Origin: Acidobacteriota bacterium
GTDB taxonomy: Bacteria > Acidobacteriota > UBA4820 > DSQY01
Assembly (NCBI GenBank): GCA_021833665.1
Contig: JAKBES010000009.1
Coordinates: 1-34,001 of the forward strand
Direction of reading: 5' to 3'
Length of the DNA stretch: 34,001 nucleotides
The notes under the pieces were generated by a model. It had not been told where the DNA came from, ran no database searches, and saw only the letters and a program-made list of their open reading frames with translations. Shown here one piece after another: positions 1-9,247 of the stretch. Both the position numbers and the translations under genes were made by a program. The first letter of the stretch is position 1; each line of letters opens with the position of its first letter.

Positions 1-771
1 GCAGTTGGCGCAGACGTCGTTCTGGATATCCATGCCGGCGGCGGCGTAGGCGGCGACCTCGGCGTCATCCTGCTGGATCTCGTCCTTCCACGTGCCGATG
101 ACGGACATGTCGGAACGGGCGATGGAGGCCACGCAGTCGTTGGGGCAGCCGGAAAATTTGAACTTGAACTTGTACGGGAAGGGCGGGCGGTGCAGCTCGT
201 CCTGGTACTGGTGGGTAACGTCGTTGCACATTTTCAGGGTGTCGTAGCAGGCCCACTCGCAGCGCGCCATGCCCGCGCAGGCCGAGGGCGTGCGCATGCA
301 GGATCCCGAGCCGCCGAGGTCGAACCCGGCCTCGCCCAGCTCTTTAAAGCAGGGCTCCAGCTCGTCGGTCTTGGTGCCCAGGAAGACGATGTCGCCCGTG
401 GAGCCGTGCATGTTCGTGAGGCCGGAACCGTGGCGCTCCCAGATGTCGCAGAGCGTCCGCAGGGAACCACTCGTGTAGAACCACCCCGAGGGCTGGTTCA
501 CCCGCATGGTGTGGAAGTGGGCCACCTGGGGGAACTGCTCGGGCACGTCGCTGTAACGCCCGATGACGCCGCCGCCGTATCCCATGACGCCGACGATGCC
601 GCCATGCTTCCAGTGGCCCTTCTTCTCTTCGTAAGACAGCTCGAGCTGTCCCAGAAGGTCGTCGCACACCGGGCTCGTCTTGGAAGCGTTCTTGATTTCC
701 TTGACGAAGCTCGGCCACGGGCCCTTCTCAAGCTCGTCCAGCAGTTTCGTGTCCCTCTTCTGATCCGCCAT
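1..771 (-). CDS. dsrA: Dissimilatory sulfite reductase alpha subunit, N-terminal 257 residues (partial)
   Basis: DsrA pairs with DsrB to reduce sulfite in the cytoplasm using coupled siroheme-[4Fe-4S]. The reading frame starts at an ATG (771-769) behind an AGGAGG ribosome site and stays open to the window edge, giving 257 residues. It shows the siroheme/Fe-S ligand pattern Cys165-x5-Cys171 (in [18 protein letters not shown]) and Cys209-x3-Cys213 (FSGCPNDC), plus the family block [16 protein letters not shown]. The last residues visible (C254, C257) begin the inserted ferredoxin region typical of DsrA; the rest and dsrB must lie to the left. It is 114 bases downstream of qmoC on the same strand, so it may be co-transcribed with the qmo genes. 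The sequence resembles the reductive form, but that is a judgement by eye. Confidence 0.95.
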   Translation of the reverse strand, partial: MADQKRDTKLLDELEKGPWPSFVKEIKNASKTSPVCDDLLGQLELSYEEKKGHWKHGGIVGVMGYGGGVIGRYSDVPEQFPQVAHFHTMRVNQPSGWFYTSGSLRTLCDIWERHGSGLTNMHGSTGDIVFLGTKTDELEPCFKELGEAGFDLGGSGSCMRTPSACAGMARCEWACYDTLKMCNDVTHQYQDELHRPPFPYKFKFKFSGCPNDCVASIARSDMSVIGTWKDEIQQDDAEVAAYAAAGMDIQNDVCANC

Positions 772-885
772 CACTAGTCCTCCTAAAATCCACGCCTAGG
801 ATCATCTGGTCGCGGCTGCCTGACCTACGTGCCGAAAATCCTCCTCCGATGATGGTGCTCCACCGTTCCTTGGCTCATCGCCGGC

Positions 886-1974
886 TCACGTCCTCTTTCT
901 TGTGGCCGCCATGGCCACGGTCCGGTACGCCATGTGGGCGAACTTGGTGTACGGTGCGAATAAGAACAATGCGAAGATCAAGACCAGGTGAACGAAGTAG
1001 ACGGTGTACATGGCGGTCACCAGTTGCCCCGTGCGCAGGAGCTCGGCGGCGATGCCCGTGCTCACGATGCCCACGAGGATCAAAAGGAAGGACCAGTCAA
1101 AATACGTCGTGGCCTTCCTCTTTTCTGCATCCGCCAGGCGGTCCCCAAGCAGGATCAAGCCGCCCACGAGGACGACCGCCGCGCAAACGTTGGCGAAGAT
1201 CTTCCACGGATTGGTCCAAGCCAGCGGCGTGTGCATGAACCCCGCCATGGTGCCGATGCCCACCACCGTGCCCATGAGGGCCAGCCCCGCGAAGCCCCAG
1301 AGGGTCAGCAGGTGGCCCCAGAAGCGGTTTTTCTCCTTGCCGCATTCCTTGAAACGCTTGTGGGTCATGATCTCCACGGCGGCCGGGATGATGCCCGCAA
1401 GGATGGAGCCGTCCGCCCCCGAGGACCTCAGTCCCTTGATGAATTTGAAGAGCCCCATGGCGAAGGCCAGGAGCACGAGGCCCGACACGGCGAAGAAGAT
1501 GGGTTCGAGCACGTGAAGGGGGAAGACGTTGGCGAACTCCCTCGGCTCCGTGATTTCCTTGGGCCCCCAAAGGGCCAGGGCGCCGAAGACGAGAATCCCG
1601 GGGACGAAAAGGACGGGCCACGCCTTGGGGCTCGTGGCCATGCGGCTCAGGCACGACGGCGCGGCGAAGTGCTGGATGGCCTGGTTCCGCAAGGCTCCCA
1701 GCACGTTGCCGGGCTTGGCGCCGCGGGGGCACAGGGTGGTGCAGTCTCCGCAGTTGTGGCAGAGCCAGAGGGCCGGGTCCGCCAGAAGCTTGTCCTTGAG
1801 CCCCCACTGGGCCAGGATCATCTGCTTCCTCGGGAAGGGCGAGTCCTCGGGCGAGAGGGTGCACGCCACCGAACACGTGGCGCACTGGAAGCCCTTCTTG
1901 AGGTCGCCGCCTCCGGAAGCCAGAACATTCTTGATGAACTCGGTGTCGGGCGTGAGAAGAATGGGTTCGGCCAT
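886..1974 (-). CDS. qmoC: Quinone-interacting membrane-bound oxidoreductase subunit QmoC
   Basis: QmoC is the membrane anchor of the Qmo complex that links the menaquinone pool to APS reductase. The 362-residue protein has an HdrC-like N-terminal region with two Fe-S motifs, C31-x2-C34-x3-C38 and C72-x2-C75-x2-C78-x3-C82-P, followed by a cytochrome b-like C-terminal half. Hydrophobic segments lie around residues 118-135, 155-175, 215-245, 260-280 and 295-345. The first cluster motif is shorter than the usual four-Cys ferredoxin pattern, as is common in HdrC-type subunits. The start ATG has a GAGG site 5 bases upstream. It is separated from qmoB by a 156-base repeat-rich spacer, an unusual gap within this complex, and is followed by dsrA. 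Confidence 0.96.
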   Translation of the reverse strand: MAEPILLTPDTEFIKNVLASGGGDLKKGFQCATCSVACTLSPEDSPFPRKQMILAQWGLKDKLLADPALWLCHNCGDCTTLCPRGAKPGNVLGALRNQAIQHFAAPSCLSRMATSPKAWPVLFVPGILVFGALALWGPKEITEPREFANVFPLHVLEPIFFAVSGLVLLAFAMGLFKFIKGLRSSGADGSILAGIIPAAVEIMTHKRFKECGKEKNRFWGHLLTLWGFAGLALMGTVVGIGTMAGFMHTPLAWTNPWKIFANVCAAVVLVGGLILLGDRLADAEKRKATTYFDWSFLLILVGIVSTGIAAELLRTGQLVTAMYTVYFVHLVLIFALFLFAPYTKFAHMAYRTVAMAATRKRT

Positions 1975-1980
1975 GTCGTC

Positions 1981-2119
1981 CTCTTCAGAGAGGTGAGGAA
2001 GCGAGGAGGTGAGGAAGCGAGGAAGGACGAGCCGCCGGTCTTGCCTTCATCGCCGCTTCCATCTTCCCGCCTCCCCTTCTTCCTGACTTCCTAACTTCCT
2101 AAGCTTCCTTGCTTCCTAA
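1981..2119. repeat. Purine-rich / pyrimidine-rich facing repeats in the qmoB-qmoC spacer
   Basis: A 16-base unit, AGGTGAGGAAGCGAGG, is repeated exactly in tandem at 1991-2006 and 2007-2022. Facing it at 2079-2119 are five loosely identical 8-base units of the form CTTCCTAA/GA/TG. The two arms are largely complementary, so the spacer RNA could fold into a long imperfect hairpin between the qmoB stop and the qmoC start. A similar purine/pyrimidine arrangement occurs at 27408-27490. Confidence 0.6.
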
Positions 2120-2130
2120 CGTCCCGACGC

Positions 2131-4386
2131 CTAGAACCCCTTGTAAGGATTGGGGCCGATCTCCCGGATTTTGTCCATGAACTCGTTGATGAGGACCGGC
2201 AGTTTGCCGTACTCGTTGATGGCGAGCTGGGTGACCTGGATCCGCTCCGACTCGAGCTGGAGCCGCTGCAGCGTCTCCTTCACGTTTTCGAGGCGGCGGT
2301 TGGCGAGCTCGCTGCCTTTGGCGAAGTGGCACTGGTAGTCGTCGCCGTATTTGCAGCCCACGAGCATGACGCCGTCGATGCCCCCGGAGAGCGCGTCGGC
2401 GATCCAGACGATGTTCATGGAGCCCAGGCACCGCAGGGGGATGATCCGCACGCTCGGGTCGTACTGAATCCTGTTCATGCCCGCGATGTCCAGGGCCGGG
2501 TAGGCGTCGTTTTCGCACATGAAGACCAGGACGCGCGGCTTCTCCTCGTCTTCCTCGGGAACCTCGATGGCCTTGATCTGAGAGGCGATCATGTCCACCG
2601 AGTAGTTCTTGAAGGAGATGATCCGCTCGGGGCAGGCCCCCATGCAGATGCCGCACCGCCGGCAGCGATAGGGGTTCGGTTTGGGCGTGCCCTTCTCGTC
2701 CTCGTCCAGCGTGCCGAAGGGGCACTCCTCCGTGCAGCGCTTGCACTGGGTGCAGCGCTGGAGGAAGAAGCTCGGGAAGGACATGTCCCTGGACCGGGGA
2801 TGGACCGCCTGTCCCTGGGCCGCCAGCTCCGTGGACTGGATGGCCTTCATGGCCGCGCCCAGCGCGTCCTCCTGAGCGTGGCCCGAATCCATGGGCGCCC
2901 GCACGGTCCCCGCCGCGTAAATGCCCGTGCGGCGCGTCTCGTAGGGGAAGCACACGAAGTGAGAATCGGGGAAACCGTAGCGCAGGAGCGGAAGATCGGG
3001 ACCCTGCCTGTAGGTCAAGTGGAGGATCTCGGTGCCCTCGTGGGCCTTGAGCTCCTCGGCCTTCTTTTCGGCCTCCTGGCGCTGGGTGTCGGACTCATTA
3101 CGCAGGACCTTGGCCTGGGCGTCGTGGAGCTGCCGGATGGCCTCGCCGTCCGCGGAATTGGGAACCATGCCCGTGGCCAGAACCACCAGGTCGACCACGA
3201 CCTGGATGGACTCGCCGAGCAGGGTGTCCTTCACGCGCACCGAAAGCTTGCCGCCCGCGGCCTTGCCCACGCCGTCCACCTCGCCCTTGGTGAGGAAGGT
3301 CCCGGGATGGTTCTGCACCTTGGCGTAGTACTTCTCGTACTGGCCGGGTGTCCGCATGTCCTTGTAAATGATGTAGACCTTGGCGTCCGCGTTCTGCTGG
3401 TGCACGTACTCCGAGTGCTTCAGGGTGGCCATGCAGCACACGGAGGAGCAGTAGGGCAGATGGGCCTGATCGCGTGATCCCGCGCACTGGACGAAGAGGA
3501 CGCTCTCCACGGCCTTCCCGTCGGAGGGCCGTTTGAGGGGTCCCGCGGCGGCCATTTTTTCGAACTCCACGTTGGTCACCACGTCGGGCGTCAGGCCGTA
3601 GCCCAGGTGCCCCAGCTTGGACGCGTCGTAGGGCTTCCAGCCTGTGGCCATGACGATGGCGCCCACCCGGTGGACGATGGTGCCGCCGTCTTTCAGCAGG
3701 GTCACATCGAACTGGCCGGGCTGGCCCGAGGTCTGGGTGATGGACGTGGAGGTGTACACCTTGATCTTGGGATGGTAGGTGGCGGCCTGAATCTGATCCG
3801 CCAGGTCCGCGGGCTCCATCTCCGTGTACGGGGCCTGCCGGGGGAAACGGCTCTTGAGCGTTCCCACGAAGCCGCCCAGTTGGGCCTGCTTCTCCACCAG
3901 CACCACTTCGTAGCCCGCCGCCGCCGCTTCCAAGGCCGCGGTCAGGCCGGTGACGCCGCCTCCCACCACGAGGATGGCCTTGCTCACTTCATCGGACACG
4001 GGCTCAAGGGGCTCCATCTTCTGGGCCTTGACGATCCCCATGCGGAGGTAGTCCTCCGCCATCATCTGGGTGTCTTCATCCTTGGGCTTCTGGCACCACG
4101 CCACGTGCTCGCGCAGGTTGACGCGTTCTTGCACCATGCACGGGTCCAAGGCGAAGGCCTCAGCCTTCACGCGGGGGGAGCAGGCGGCGATGACCACCGA
4201 GTCCACGGCGCCTTCCTGGAGATCCTTGTGGATCTGCTCGACTCCCTCCTTGCCGCATAGAAAGGAGTGCACGCGGCAGACGGGAGCCTTGTATTCCTTC
4301 TGGGCCACCTGGGCCAGCTTGTCCGTGTCGAGGGCGTCGCCGATGGAACACCCGCTGCAGATGTAGACGCCAAGTTTCTTATCCAT
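2131..4386 (-). CDS. qmoB: Quinone-interacting membrane-bound oxidoreductase subunit QmoB (HdrA-like flavoprotein)
   Basis: QmoB is the large soluble flavoprotein of the Qmo complex, related to heterodisulfide reductase HdrA. The 751 residues contain an N-terminal Cys-rich segment (YICSGCS, residues 8-14), an FAD-binding Rossmann motif (VVGGGVTGL, about 140-148), the HdrA-type block CAGSRDQAHLPYCSSVCC (301-318), and two [4Fe-4S] motifs: C545, C548, C551, C555 and C575, C578, C581, C585. The C-terminal part, about 618-740, resembles the MvhD/FlpD electron-transfer module, including the MLVGCKYGDDYQC block. The ATG overlaps the end of qmoA by 8 bases and has AAGGAG upstream, so the two are translationally coupled. 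Its role is electron transfer between quinol, AprBA and possibly a soluble partner. Confidence 0.97.
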   Translation of the reverse strand: MDKKLGVYICSGCSIGDALDTDKLAQVAQKEYKAPVCRVHSFLCGKEGVEQIHKDLQEGAVDSVVIAACSPRVKAEAFALDPCMVQERVNLREHVAWCQKPKDEDTQMMAEDYLRMGIVKAQKMEPLEPVSDEVSKAILVVGGGVTGLTAALEAAAAGYEVVLVEKQAQLGGFVGTLKSRFPRQAPYTEMEPADLADQIQAATYHPKIKVYTSTSITQTSGQPGQFDVTLLKDGGTIVHRVGAIVMATGWKPYDASKLGHLGYGLTPDVVTNVEFEKMAAAGPLKRPSDGKAVESVLFVQCAGSRDQAHLPYCSSVCCMATLKHSEYVHQQNADAKVYIIYKDMRTPGQYEKYYAKVQNHPGTFLTKGEVDGVGKAAGGKLSVRVKDTLLGESIQVVVDLVVLATGMVPNSADGEAIRQLHDAQAKVLRNESDTQRQEAEKKAEELKAHEGTEILHLTYRQGPDLPLLRYGFPDSHFVCFPYETRRTGIYAAGTVRAPMDSGHAQEDALGAAMKAIQSTELAAQGQAVHPRSRDMSFPSFFLQRCTQCKRCTEECPFGTLDEDEKGTPKPNPYRCRRCGICMGACPERIISFKNYSVDMIASQIKAIEVPEEDEEKPRVLVFMCENDAYPALDIAGMNRIQYDPSVRIIPLRCLGSMNIVWIADALSGGIDGVMLVGCKYGDDYQCHFAKGSELANRRLENVKETLQRLQLESERIQVTQLAINEYGKLPVLINEFMDKIREIGPNPYKGF

Positions 4387-5659
4387 GGTGAGCGCTCCTT
4401 ACAGCGCACTGGAGGGCCTTCAAGGCCGCACCCGTCGCGTCCTGCACCGTGGCCGAGACCTCCTCAGGCCGTCTCACGCACCCCGCGCCGTAGAACCCGG
4501 TCTTGCCCGGCCGGTTGTCCACGAAACCGAACTCGTCCAGCGTGGCGGCGGCGGGCAACCCCTGGGTCTGGGGCACGATGCCGGTGGCCAGCACCAGAAG
4601 GTCCACCCGCTCCGTGATCTTCTTGCCATGGAGCACGTCTTCCACTTCGAGGATCACGTCCTTGGTGGCGGGGTCTTCTTCGACCTTGGCCACTTTGCCC
4701 TTGATGAGTTCCACCATGGGGTCCGAGCTCACCTTGGTGTAGAAGTCTTCCAGGCGCCCGGGCGTGCGAATGTCGATGTAGAAGATCTTCACCTTCGCTT
4801 CGGGATAGGCGCTCCGGACGTAGGTGGCCTGCTTGAGCGAGGCCGAGCAGCACACCGCCGAGCAGTAGGGCAGGTGATTCTCGTCGCGAGAACCGGCGCA
4901 CTGCACGAAGGCCACCGTCTTGGGCTCCTTGCCGTCGGATGGGCGGAGGATCTTGCCCTGCGTGGGTCCGCTGACGGAGGCCAGCCGCTCCATGATGACG
5001 TTGGTGACCACGTTGGCGCAGCGGCCGTAGCCGAGGTTGGTGATCTTGGAGGCGTCGTAGGGAACCCATCCCGTGGCGGCGATGACGGCCGACACGCTGA
5101 TGGTTTTGGTTTCGGCCTTTTGGTTCAGATCGATGGCGCCGTAGGCGCATGCCTTGACGCACAAGTCGCAGCCGGCGGGGCATGCCTCCCGCTCCAGGGC
5201 GTAGAGGGCGGGGAAGGCGTTGGCCTGGGGAAGATACACGGCCTTCGTCTTGCTCATGCCGTAATCGAACTCGCTGGACCGCTCTGCGGGACAGACTTTG
5301 ACGCATTCTCCGCACTGGGTGCAGGCATCCGTCACGTACCTGGGCGAAATCTTGACGGTGGCGGTGTAGTCGCCCGGCGAACCCGCGAGATCCTGGACCT
5401 CGGCCTGGGTGAGCACCTGGATGCTGGAATTGGACTTCATGCGCTTGAAGTTGATTTCCAGGCCGCAGGCGGGCGGGCACAGCTTGGGGAAGTACTGGTT
5501 CATCCGGGCCACCCGTCCCCCGAGGGATGGCGCTCTCTCCACCAGGACCACCTGGCATCCCGCCTCGGCCGCTTCGATGGCCGCCGTGATGCCGGCCACG
5601 CCGCCGCCGATGACGAGGACCTTCTTCGCATCGGGCTTTCCAGAAGCTTCTTGCGTCAT
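4379..5659 (-). CDS. qmoA: Quinone-interacting membrane-bound oxidoreductase subunit QmoA
   Basis: QmoA is the smaller HdrA-like FAD subunit of the Qmo complex. The 426 residues start with an FAD-binding motif (VIGGGVAGITAA, about 16-27). Two Fe-S motifs follow: C113-x2-C116-x2-C119-x3-C123-P and C160-x3-C164-x2-C167-x3-C171. The HdrA-type block CAGSRDENHLPYCSAVCC follows. The second cluster motif is spaced differently from a standard ferredoxin. The start ATG lies 25 bases downstream of the YkgJ-type gene, with AGGGA upstream. Order qmoA-qmoB-qmoC is the standard one. The protein is cytoplasmic, with the membrane link provided by QmoC. Confidence 0.97.
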   Translation of the reverse strand: MTQEASGKPDAKKVLVIGGGVAGITAAIEAAEAGCQVVLVERAPSLGGRVARMNQYFPKLCPPACGLEINFKRMKSNSSIQVLTQAEVQDLAGSPGDYTATVKISPRYVTDACTQCGECVKVCPAERSSEFDYGMSKTKAVYLPQANAFPALYALEREACPAGCDLCVKACAYGAIDLNQKAETKTISVSAVIAATGWVPYDASKITNLGYGRCANVVTNVIMERLASVSGPTQGKILRPSDGKEPKTVAFVQCAGSRDENHLPYCSAVCCSASLKQATYVRSAYPEAKVKIFYIDIRTPGRLEDFYTKVSSDPMVELIKGKVAKVEEDPATKDVILEVEDVLHGKKITERVDLLVLATGIVPQTQGLPAAATLDEFGFVDNRPGKTGFYGAGCVRRPEEVSATVQDATGAALKALQCAVRSAHHG

Positions 5660-5683
5660 GCTATTCCCTGCCTCTTAGGACGT

Positions 5684-6517
5684 CTATGGGGCTGAAGGGG
5701 CCGACGGCGCCGCTGACTCGGCGGCCTTCCGCCTGGCCTCGATGACCGACTTGCGAACCTTCATGGTCCGGTCCCCGAAGAGGCTGAACCGGAGCCACTG
5801 CATGGCGAAGTCCAGGAGTTCCTCGTCGTCCATGGCGATGGCCTCCGCCAGGGCTTCGTCCACCTCGAAGTACTCCATGAACTTGGTCTCGAACACGAAC
5901 CGGCGGAAGCGGTCCAGGTCATAGCAGGCCATGTAGACCATGTCGAGCTTGCCGGCGGGAATCCCTTCGGATTTGCTCCAGCCGGGGTGAAGCATGAGCG
6001 ATTTGAAGGAGGCGCCCATCATGTCGTACTCTTCCACGCCCTGGTTGGCGATCCACTCCCGGACCGTCCATGTGCGGCCCTCGCCGTGCCCCTTGCAGAG
6101 GTCCTCCTTGAGGAGGAAGTGGAAGGCGTGGTCCGTGGGGTTCGGGTTCTCGGGTTCCGCCGCCCCCAGCGGGTACATGCGGCACGCCCAAGGCCGGTCG
6201 CCGTAGACCGAACAGCCCTGCTCGCCCACGAAGGGACAGCGCTTGGCCTCGCCCTCCATCTTGAGCAGGACCACGGGGAAATTGGGTTCGCTGGTGACAC
6301 CCGTGATGGTGTGCTTCTCCAGAAAATCTGAGGAATCCATGTTCAGGACGCGGGTCAGTCTCAGGACGTCGTAGGGCGTGAGCACGATGGAGACGTCCTG
6401 GCAGCAGCACGTGAAGCACGAAACGCCTGGGCGGCATTCGAAGACGAAACGCTCGTCCGGCTTCATTCGCGGATAGTCTTTAAGGATGGTCTCTCGGGTA
6501 ATGGGCTTGTCAGTCAT
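5684..6517 (-). CDS. YkgJ-type cysteine-cluster (Zn/Fe-chelating) protein
   Basis: A 277-residue soluble protein with the cysteine pattern of the YkgJ / zinc- or iron-chelating domain family: C28, C34, C37, C38 and C39 in [13 protein letters not shown], then [25 protein letters not shown] about 60 residues later. The C-terminal part is a helical extension ending in an Ala/Pro/Ser-rich tail. It overlaps the upstream small zinc-finger gene by 8 bases and is 24 bases from qmoA, so it belongs to the apr-qmo transcription unit. Proteins of this family have no firm biochemical role; the location suggests cluster assembly or metal handling for AprBA/Qmo, which is inference. An AAGGA ribosome site supports the ATG at 6517. 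Confidence 0.85.
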   Translation of the reverse strand: MTDKPITRETILKDYPRMKPDERFVFECRPGVSCFTCCCQDVSIVLTPYDVLRLTRVLNMDSSDFLEKHTITGVTSEPNFPVVLLKMEGEAKRCPFVGEQGCSVYGDRPWACRMYPLGAAEPENPNPTDHAFHFLLKEDLCKGHGEGRTWTVREWIANQGVEEYDMMGASFKSLMLHPGWSKSEGIPAGKLDMVYMACYDLDRFRRFVFETKFMEYFEVDEALAEAIAMDDEELLDFAMQWLRFSLFGDRTMKVRKSVIEARRKAAESAAPSAPSAP

Positions 6518-6797
6518 GGAGGGGTTCCTTCTCGGCGAGAATGCCGTTTTTCAAGGCGTCCCGGGACCAAACGGGCAAGGGGCCCTTGTCCCCGGTGGCG
6601 GGATCCATTCGGTGGCGGTAGGACGCGGACACGTTGAACTGGCTCTGCATCCACTCCCAGCCGCGCACGAAGTAAGGGCAGTCGTCATTGAAACACACGA
6701 ACTGGAACTCGCCGCTCCAACTTCCCATTTCGGGATTGGCCCAGCGGGCCATGGGCTGGCTGCAGTGCGGGCAGAGGACCGGCTCTTCCAGAGTCAT
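6510..6797 (-). CDS. Small Ogr/Delta-like zinc-finger protein
   Basis: A 95-residue protein with CPHCSQPM near the N-terminus (C9, C12) and CFNDDC about 23 residues later (C35, C40), a four-Cys zinc-finger arrangement resembling the Ogr/Delta-like family. The rest is rich in aromatic residues ([12 protein letters not shown]). The function is unknown. It sits just downstream of the aprA terminator and overlaps the YkgJ-type gene by 8 bases, which suggests coupled translation. Only a weak AAGG site precedes the ATG at 6797, which fits low expression after read-through of the terminator. Nothing points to a phage origin despite the family name. Confidence 0.8.
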   Translation of the reverse strand: MTLEEPVLCPHCSQPMARWANPEMGSWSGEFQFVCFNDDCPYFVRGWEWMQSQFNVSASYRHRMDPATGDKGPLPVWSRDALKNGILAEKEPLHD

Positions 6798-6817
6798 TCG
6801 GGCGCCTTAAAAGAAGT

Positions 6818-6847
6818 GGAGGCCCCCGCCCCCCCGCGGGGGCCTCC
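6818..6847 (-). terminator. Strong hairpin terminator downstream of aprA
   Basis: A perfect 12-bp stem, GGAGGCCCCCGC with GCGGGGGCCTCC, has a 6-base loop. Read on the minus strand it is followed by ACTTCTTTT, a moderate U-run. It lies between aprA and the zinc-finger gene, so most aprBA transcripts should end here while some continue into ogr-like/ykgJ/qmoABC/dsrA. Confidence 0.8.
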
Positions 6848-6887
6848 GTCAATTAGGAACTGATCAACGGGCGAGGAGTTCGTCCTC

Positions 6888-8792
6888 CTACGCCTGCGGG
6901 AAGATGTGCTTGATGGGACGTTTGATCATCTCCCAGTTGCCCGTCTTGGGATCGCACTTGCAGTTCGCGAAGACGAGCCAATCTTTGTCGTTGATCTTGG
7001 GCGTATCGGCGCGGAAGTAGTAGCCGGGCCAACGCGTCTCTTCACGGAACAGCATGGTGCGGACGTGCGCTTCGGCCTGCCACATACGGTGCTGGTTCTC
7101 CCAGCAGCGCATGAGCTCATGCAGGTTGGAGGCGGCCAGGTTCGCCGCGTCTTCCTTCAGCAAGCCAAGGAGTTCCAGCGCCCGCTCGAGCTGAGCCTTG
7201 TTGACCATGAACTGGGAGGACACGCCGCCCGCGTACTCGTCCATGATCTTCTGGAGGCGGAACATGAACATTCTGGGCTTGATGTAGTTGGGGTTGATCT
7301 CGGGATCGGTGGTGGCGTTCTTGTGGGCCTCGAAGGTCTCCATGGGCTTGAGGATCGCGGCCTTGAGGGCGTCGATCTCGGCCTGGTCAACCTTGGGCTG
7401 CGTGTTGTTCTCCACGATGAACTTGATCGCCGCCTTGGCCGTGATGCGCCCTTCGGCGTGGGAGCCCGAGGAGAACTTGTGGCTGGAGGCGCCCGAGGCG
7501 TCGCCGGCGCAGAAGAGGCCCTTCACGGTGGACATGTTGTCGTAGCCCCAGAAGTACTCGCTCTTGGTCTCGGCGGTCTGGAGATCGGCGGGGCCGGAAA
7601 CCCAGGCGCCTGACGCGCCGGAGTGGGAGCCGATGAAGTAGGGCTCGCAGGCGGCGATCTCGGAGCTCCTGGTCTCGGGCTCCACGTTGCTGGCGGCCCA
7701 GAGAATGGCCTGGGAGATGGTCATGTCGAGGAAATCTTCCCACGCCTCGGACTCGAGTTCCTTCATCTTTTTCTTGTAGGCCTTCGGATCGTCCTTGTAC
7801 TGCTCGGCGATCTTCTGGATGGCTTCCTCGGTCCGCATGAAGATGGGGCCCTTGCCCTCGATCAGATCGAGCATGCCGAGGTAGTTGCGGAGGTTGGCCG
7901 GGATGGGCTTCACGCGGCCGTAGGGGCCCCAGTTGTCCAGCTCGGGCCTGCGCTCGACCATGTACTCGCCGCCCATGGCGTTGGTGGCGCGGGACTTGAA
8001 GAGCAGGAACCACGCACCCACCGGTCCGTACGCATCCTTGAAGCGGACGGGGATGAAGCGCACTTCCTGGCAGGTCATCTCGGCGCCGGCCTTCAGGGTG
8101 AAGTAGGCCGAAGAGCCGGAGTTCCACGGCGGATACCAGGCGCGGCCGAGGCCTTCGCCCATGCTCCGCGGCTTGAAGACGTGCACGGCGCCGCCCATGG
8201 TGGCCATGGTGGCTTTCGCCTTGAAGATGTAGAACTTGTTCTCGCGCACCGAGAAGCCCACGGCGCCGGCGACGCGGTCGCCGTCCATGAGGGGCCCGAC
8301 GATGAACACGCGCTCGAAGATCTGGCCCACGCCGCTCTGCAGCAGGGCGTTCTTGGCGGCTTCCGCCACGATCACCTTGTAGGATTCGCCGTTGATCATG
8401 AGCTGCCAGCGGCCCTCATGAACGTAGGCGCCCTTCTCGTCCTTCCAGATGGGAAGGCCCCACTTCTCGAAAAGGTGCACGGTGGAGTCCACGTGGCGGG
8501 CGATGTTCGCCACCAGGTCCTCGCGGGTCACGCCCATGAGGTCGTTGCGGACGTAGTCCACGTAATCCTTGACGCTGTTGGCCCCGTCCTTCAGGCCCAC
8601 GTACTGGTTGATGGCGGAAAGGCCCATGGCCACGGCGCCGGAACGGTCCATGGCGGCCTTGTCGACCAGGGTCACCTTCAGGCCGTTCTGCTTGGCCCAG
8701 TACGCTGCTTCCACCGCTGCTCCGCAGGCAGCCATGCCTCCCCCGAGGATCAGGAGGTCGGTCTCTACGACGACGGTCTCAAAGTTGGCCAT
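6888..8792 (-). CDS. aprA: Adenylylsulfate (APS) reductase alpha subunit
   Basis: AprA is the FAD subunit that interconverts APS and sulfite plus AMP in the cytoplasm. The 634-residue protein has an N-terminal FAD-binding motif (LLILGGGMAACGAA, about 13-26) followed by the fumarate-reductase-like fold and conserved blocks such as CAGDASGASSHKFSSGSHAEGR. The length is close to the usual 630-660. The start ATG follows AGGAGGGAGG. It is 14 bases downstream of aprB, the normal aprBA order, and ends just before a strong terminator. Sulfate adenylyltransferase (sat), often nearby, is not in this window. Confidence 0.98.
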   Translation of the reverse strand: MANFETVVVETDLLILGGGMAACGAAVEAAYWAKQNGLKVTLVDKAAMDRSGAVAMGLSAINQYVGLKDGANSVKDYVDYVRNDLMGVTREDLVANIARHVDSTVHLFEKWGLPIWKDEKGAYVHEGRWQLMINGESYKVIVAEAAKNALLQSGVGQIFERVFIVGPLMDGDRVAGAVGFSVRENKFYIFKAKATMATMGGAVHVFKPRSMGEGLGRAWYPPWNSGSSAYFTLKAGAEMTCQEVRFIPVRFKDAYGPVGAWFLLFKSRATNAMGGEYMVERRPELDNWGPYGRVKPIPANLRNYLGMLDLIEGKGPIFMRTEEAIQKIAEQYKDDPKAYKKKMKELESEAWEDFLDMTISQAILWAASNVEPETRSSEIAACEPYFIGSHSGASGAWVSGPADLQTAETKSEYFWGYDNMSTVKGLFCAGDASGASSHKFSSGSHAEGRITAKAAIKFIVENNTQPKVDQAEIDALKAAILKPMETFEAHKNATTDPEINPNYIKPRMFMFRLQKIMDEYAGGVSSQFMVNKAQLERALELLGLLKEDAANLAASNLHELMRCWENQHRMWQAEAHVRTMLFREETRWPGYYFRADTPKINDKDWLVFANCKCDPKTGNWEMIKRPIKHIFPQA

Positions 8793-8806
8793 CTTTTTCC
8801 TCCCTC

Positions 8807-9247
8807 CTAACCTTTCAGGGTGAAGATCGCGTTAAGGCCCGAGGATTCGGGCTCGGTGAACAGCGCATTGCTTCCCAGATCGGCCTTGGTGGCGAACCCG
8901 CCGTCAGGAACCGCCGCCCCTTCGGGGGTCGTACGGATGGGGAACTTGAAGCGTTTGACCATGCCGTTGCGGAACTTCACGGTCCACATGATGGAGTCGG
9001 TGGAACGCAGCGGGGTGACCGCGGCGCCCATGGGAACGAAGTCCGCGTAGCCGCGGATCTCGATGGCCTGCGTCGGGCAGATCTTGACGCAGTTGTAGCA
9101 CTCCCAGCACATGGAAACGTCCTGGTTGTAGGCCTTCATTTTGTCCTTGTCCAGGACCATGAGGTCATTGGGGCAAATGTGCTGGCATGCTGTCTTGTCC
9201 AGCGCCTTGCACCCATCGCATTTTTCAGGATTCACATAGCTTGGCAT
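8807..9247 (-). CDS. aprB: Adenylylsulfate (APS) reductase beta subunit
   Basis: AprB is the ferredoxin-like subunit that feeds electrons to the FAD of AprA. The 146 residues carry two [4Fe-4S] motifs: C10-x2-C13-x7-C21-x3-C25-P and C47-x2-C50-x2-C53-x3-C57-P. The extended spacing in the first motif is typical of AprB. The C-terminal third is the beta-rich tail that wraps AprA. The ATG at 9247 has GGAGG 7 bases upstream. It is the first gene of the leftward sulfur operon, and its promoter must lie in the AT-rich region 9250-9700. Confidence 0.97.
   Translation of the reverse strand: MPSYVNPEKCDGCKALDKTACQHICPNDLMVLDKDKMKAYNQDVSMCWECYNCVKICPTQAIEIRGYADFVPMGAAVTPLRSTDSIMWTVKFRNGMVKRFKFPIRTTPEGAAVPDGGFATKADLGSNALFTEPESSGLNAIFTLKG

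Noticed and set aside
1981-2119. CRISPR-like array
   Set aside because: Units are 8-16 bases, tandem and without unique spacers.
2326-8810. Long plus-strand open frames opposite qmo and apr genes
   Set aside because: They are antisense shadows of high-GC genes, with no family similarity and no ribosome sites.
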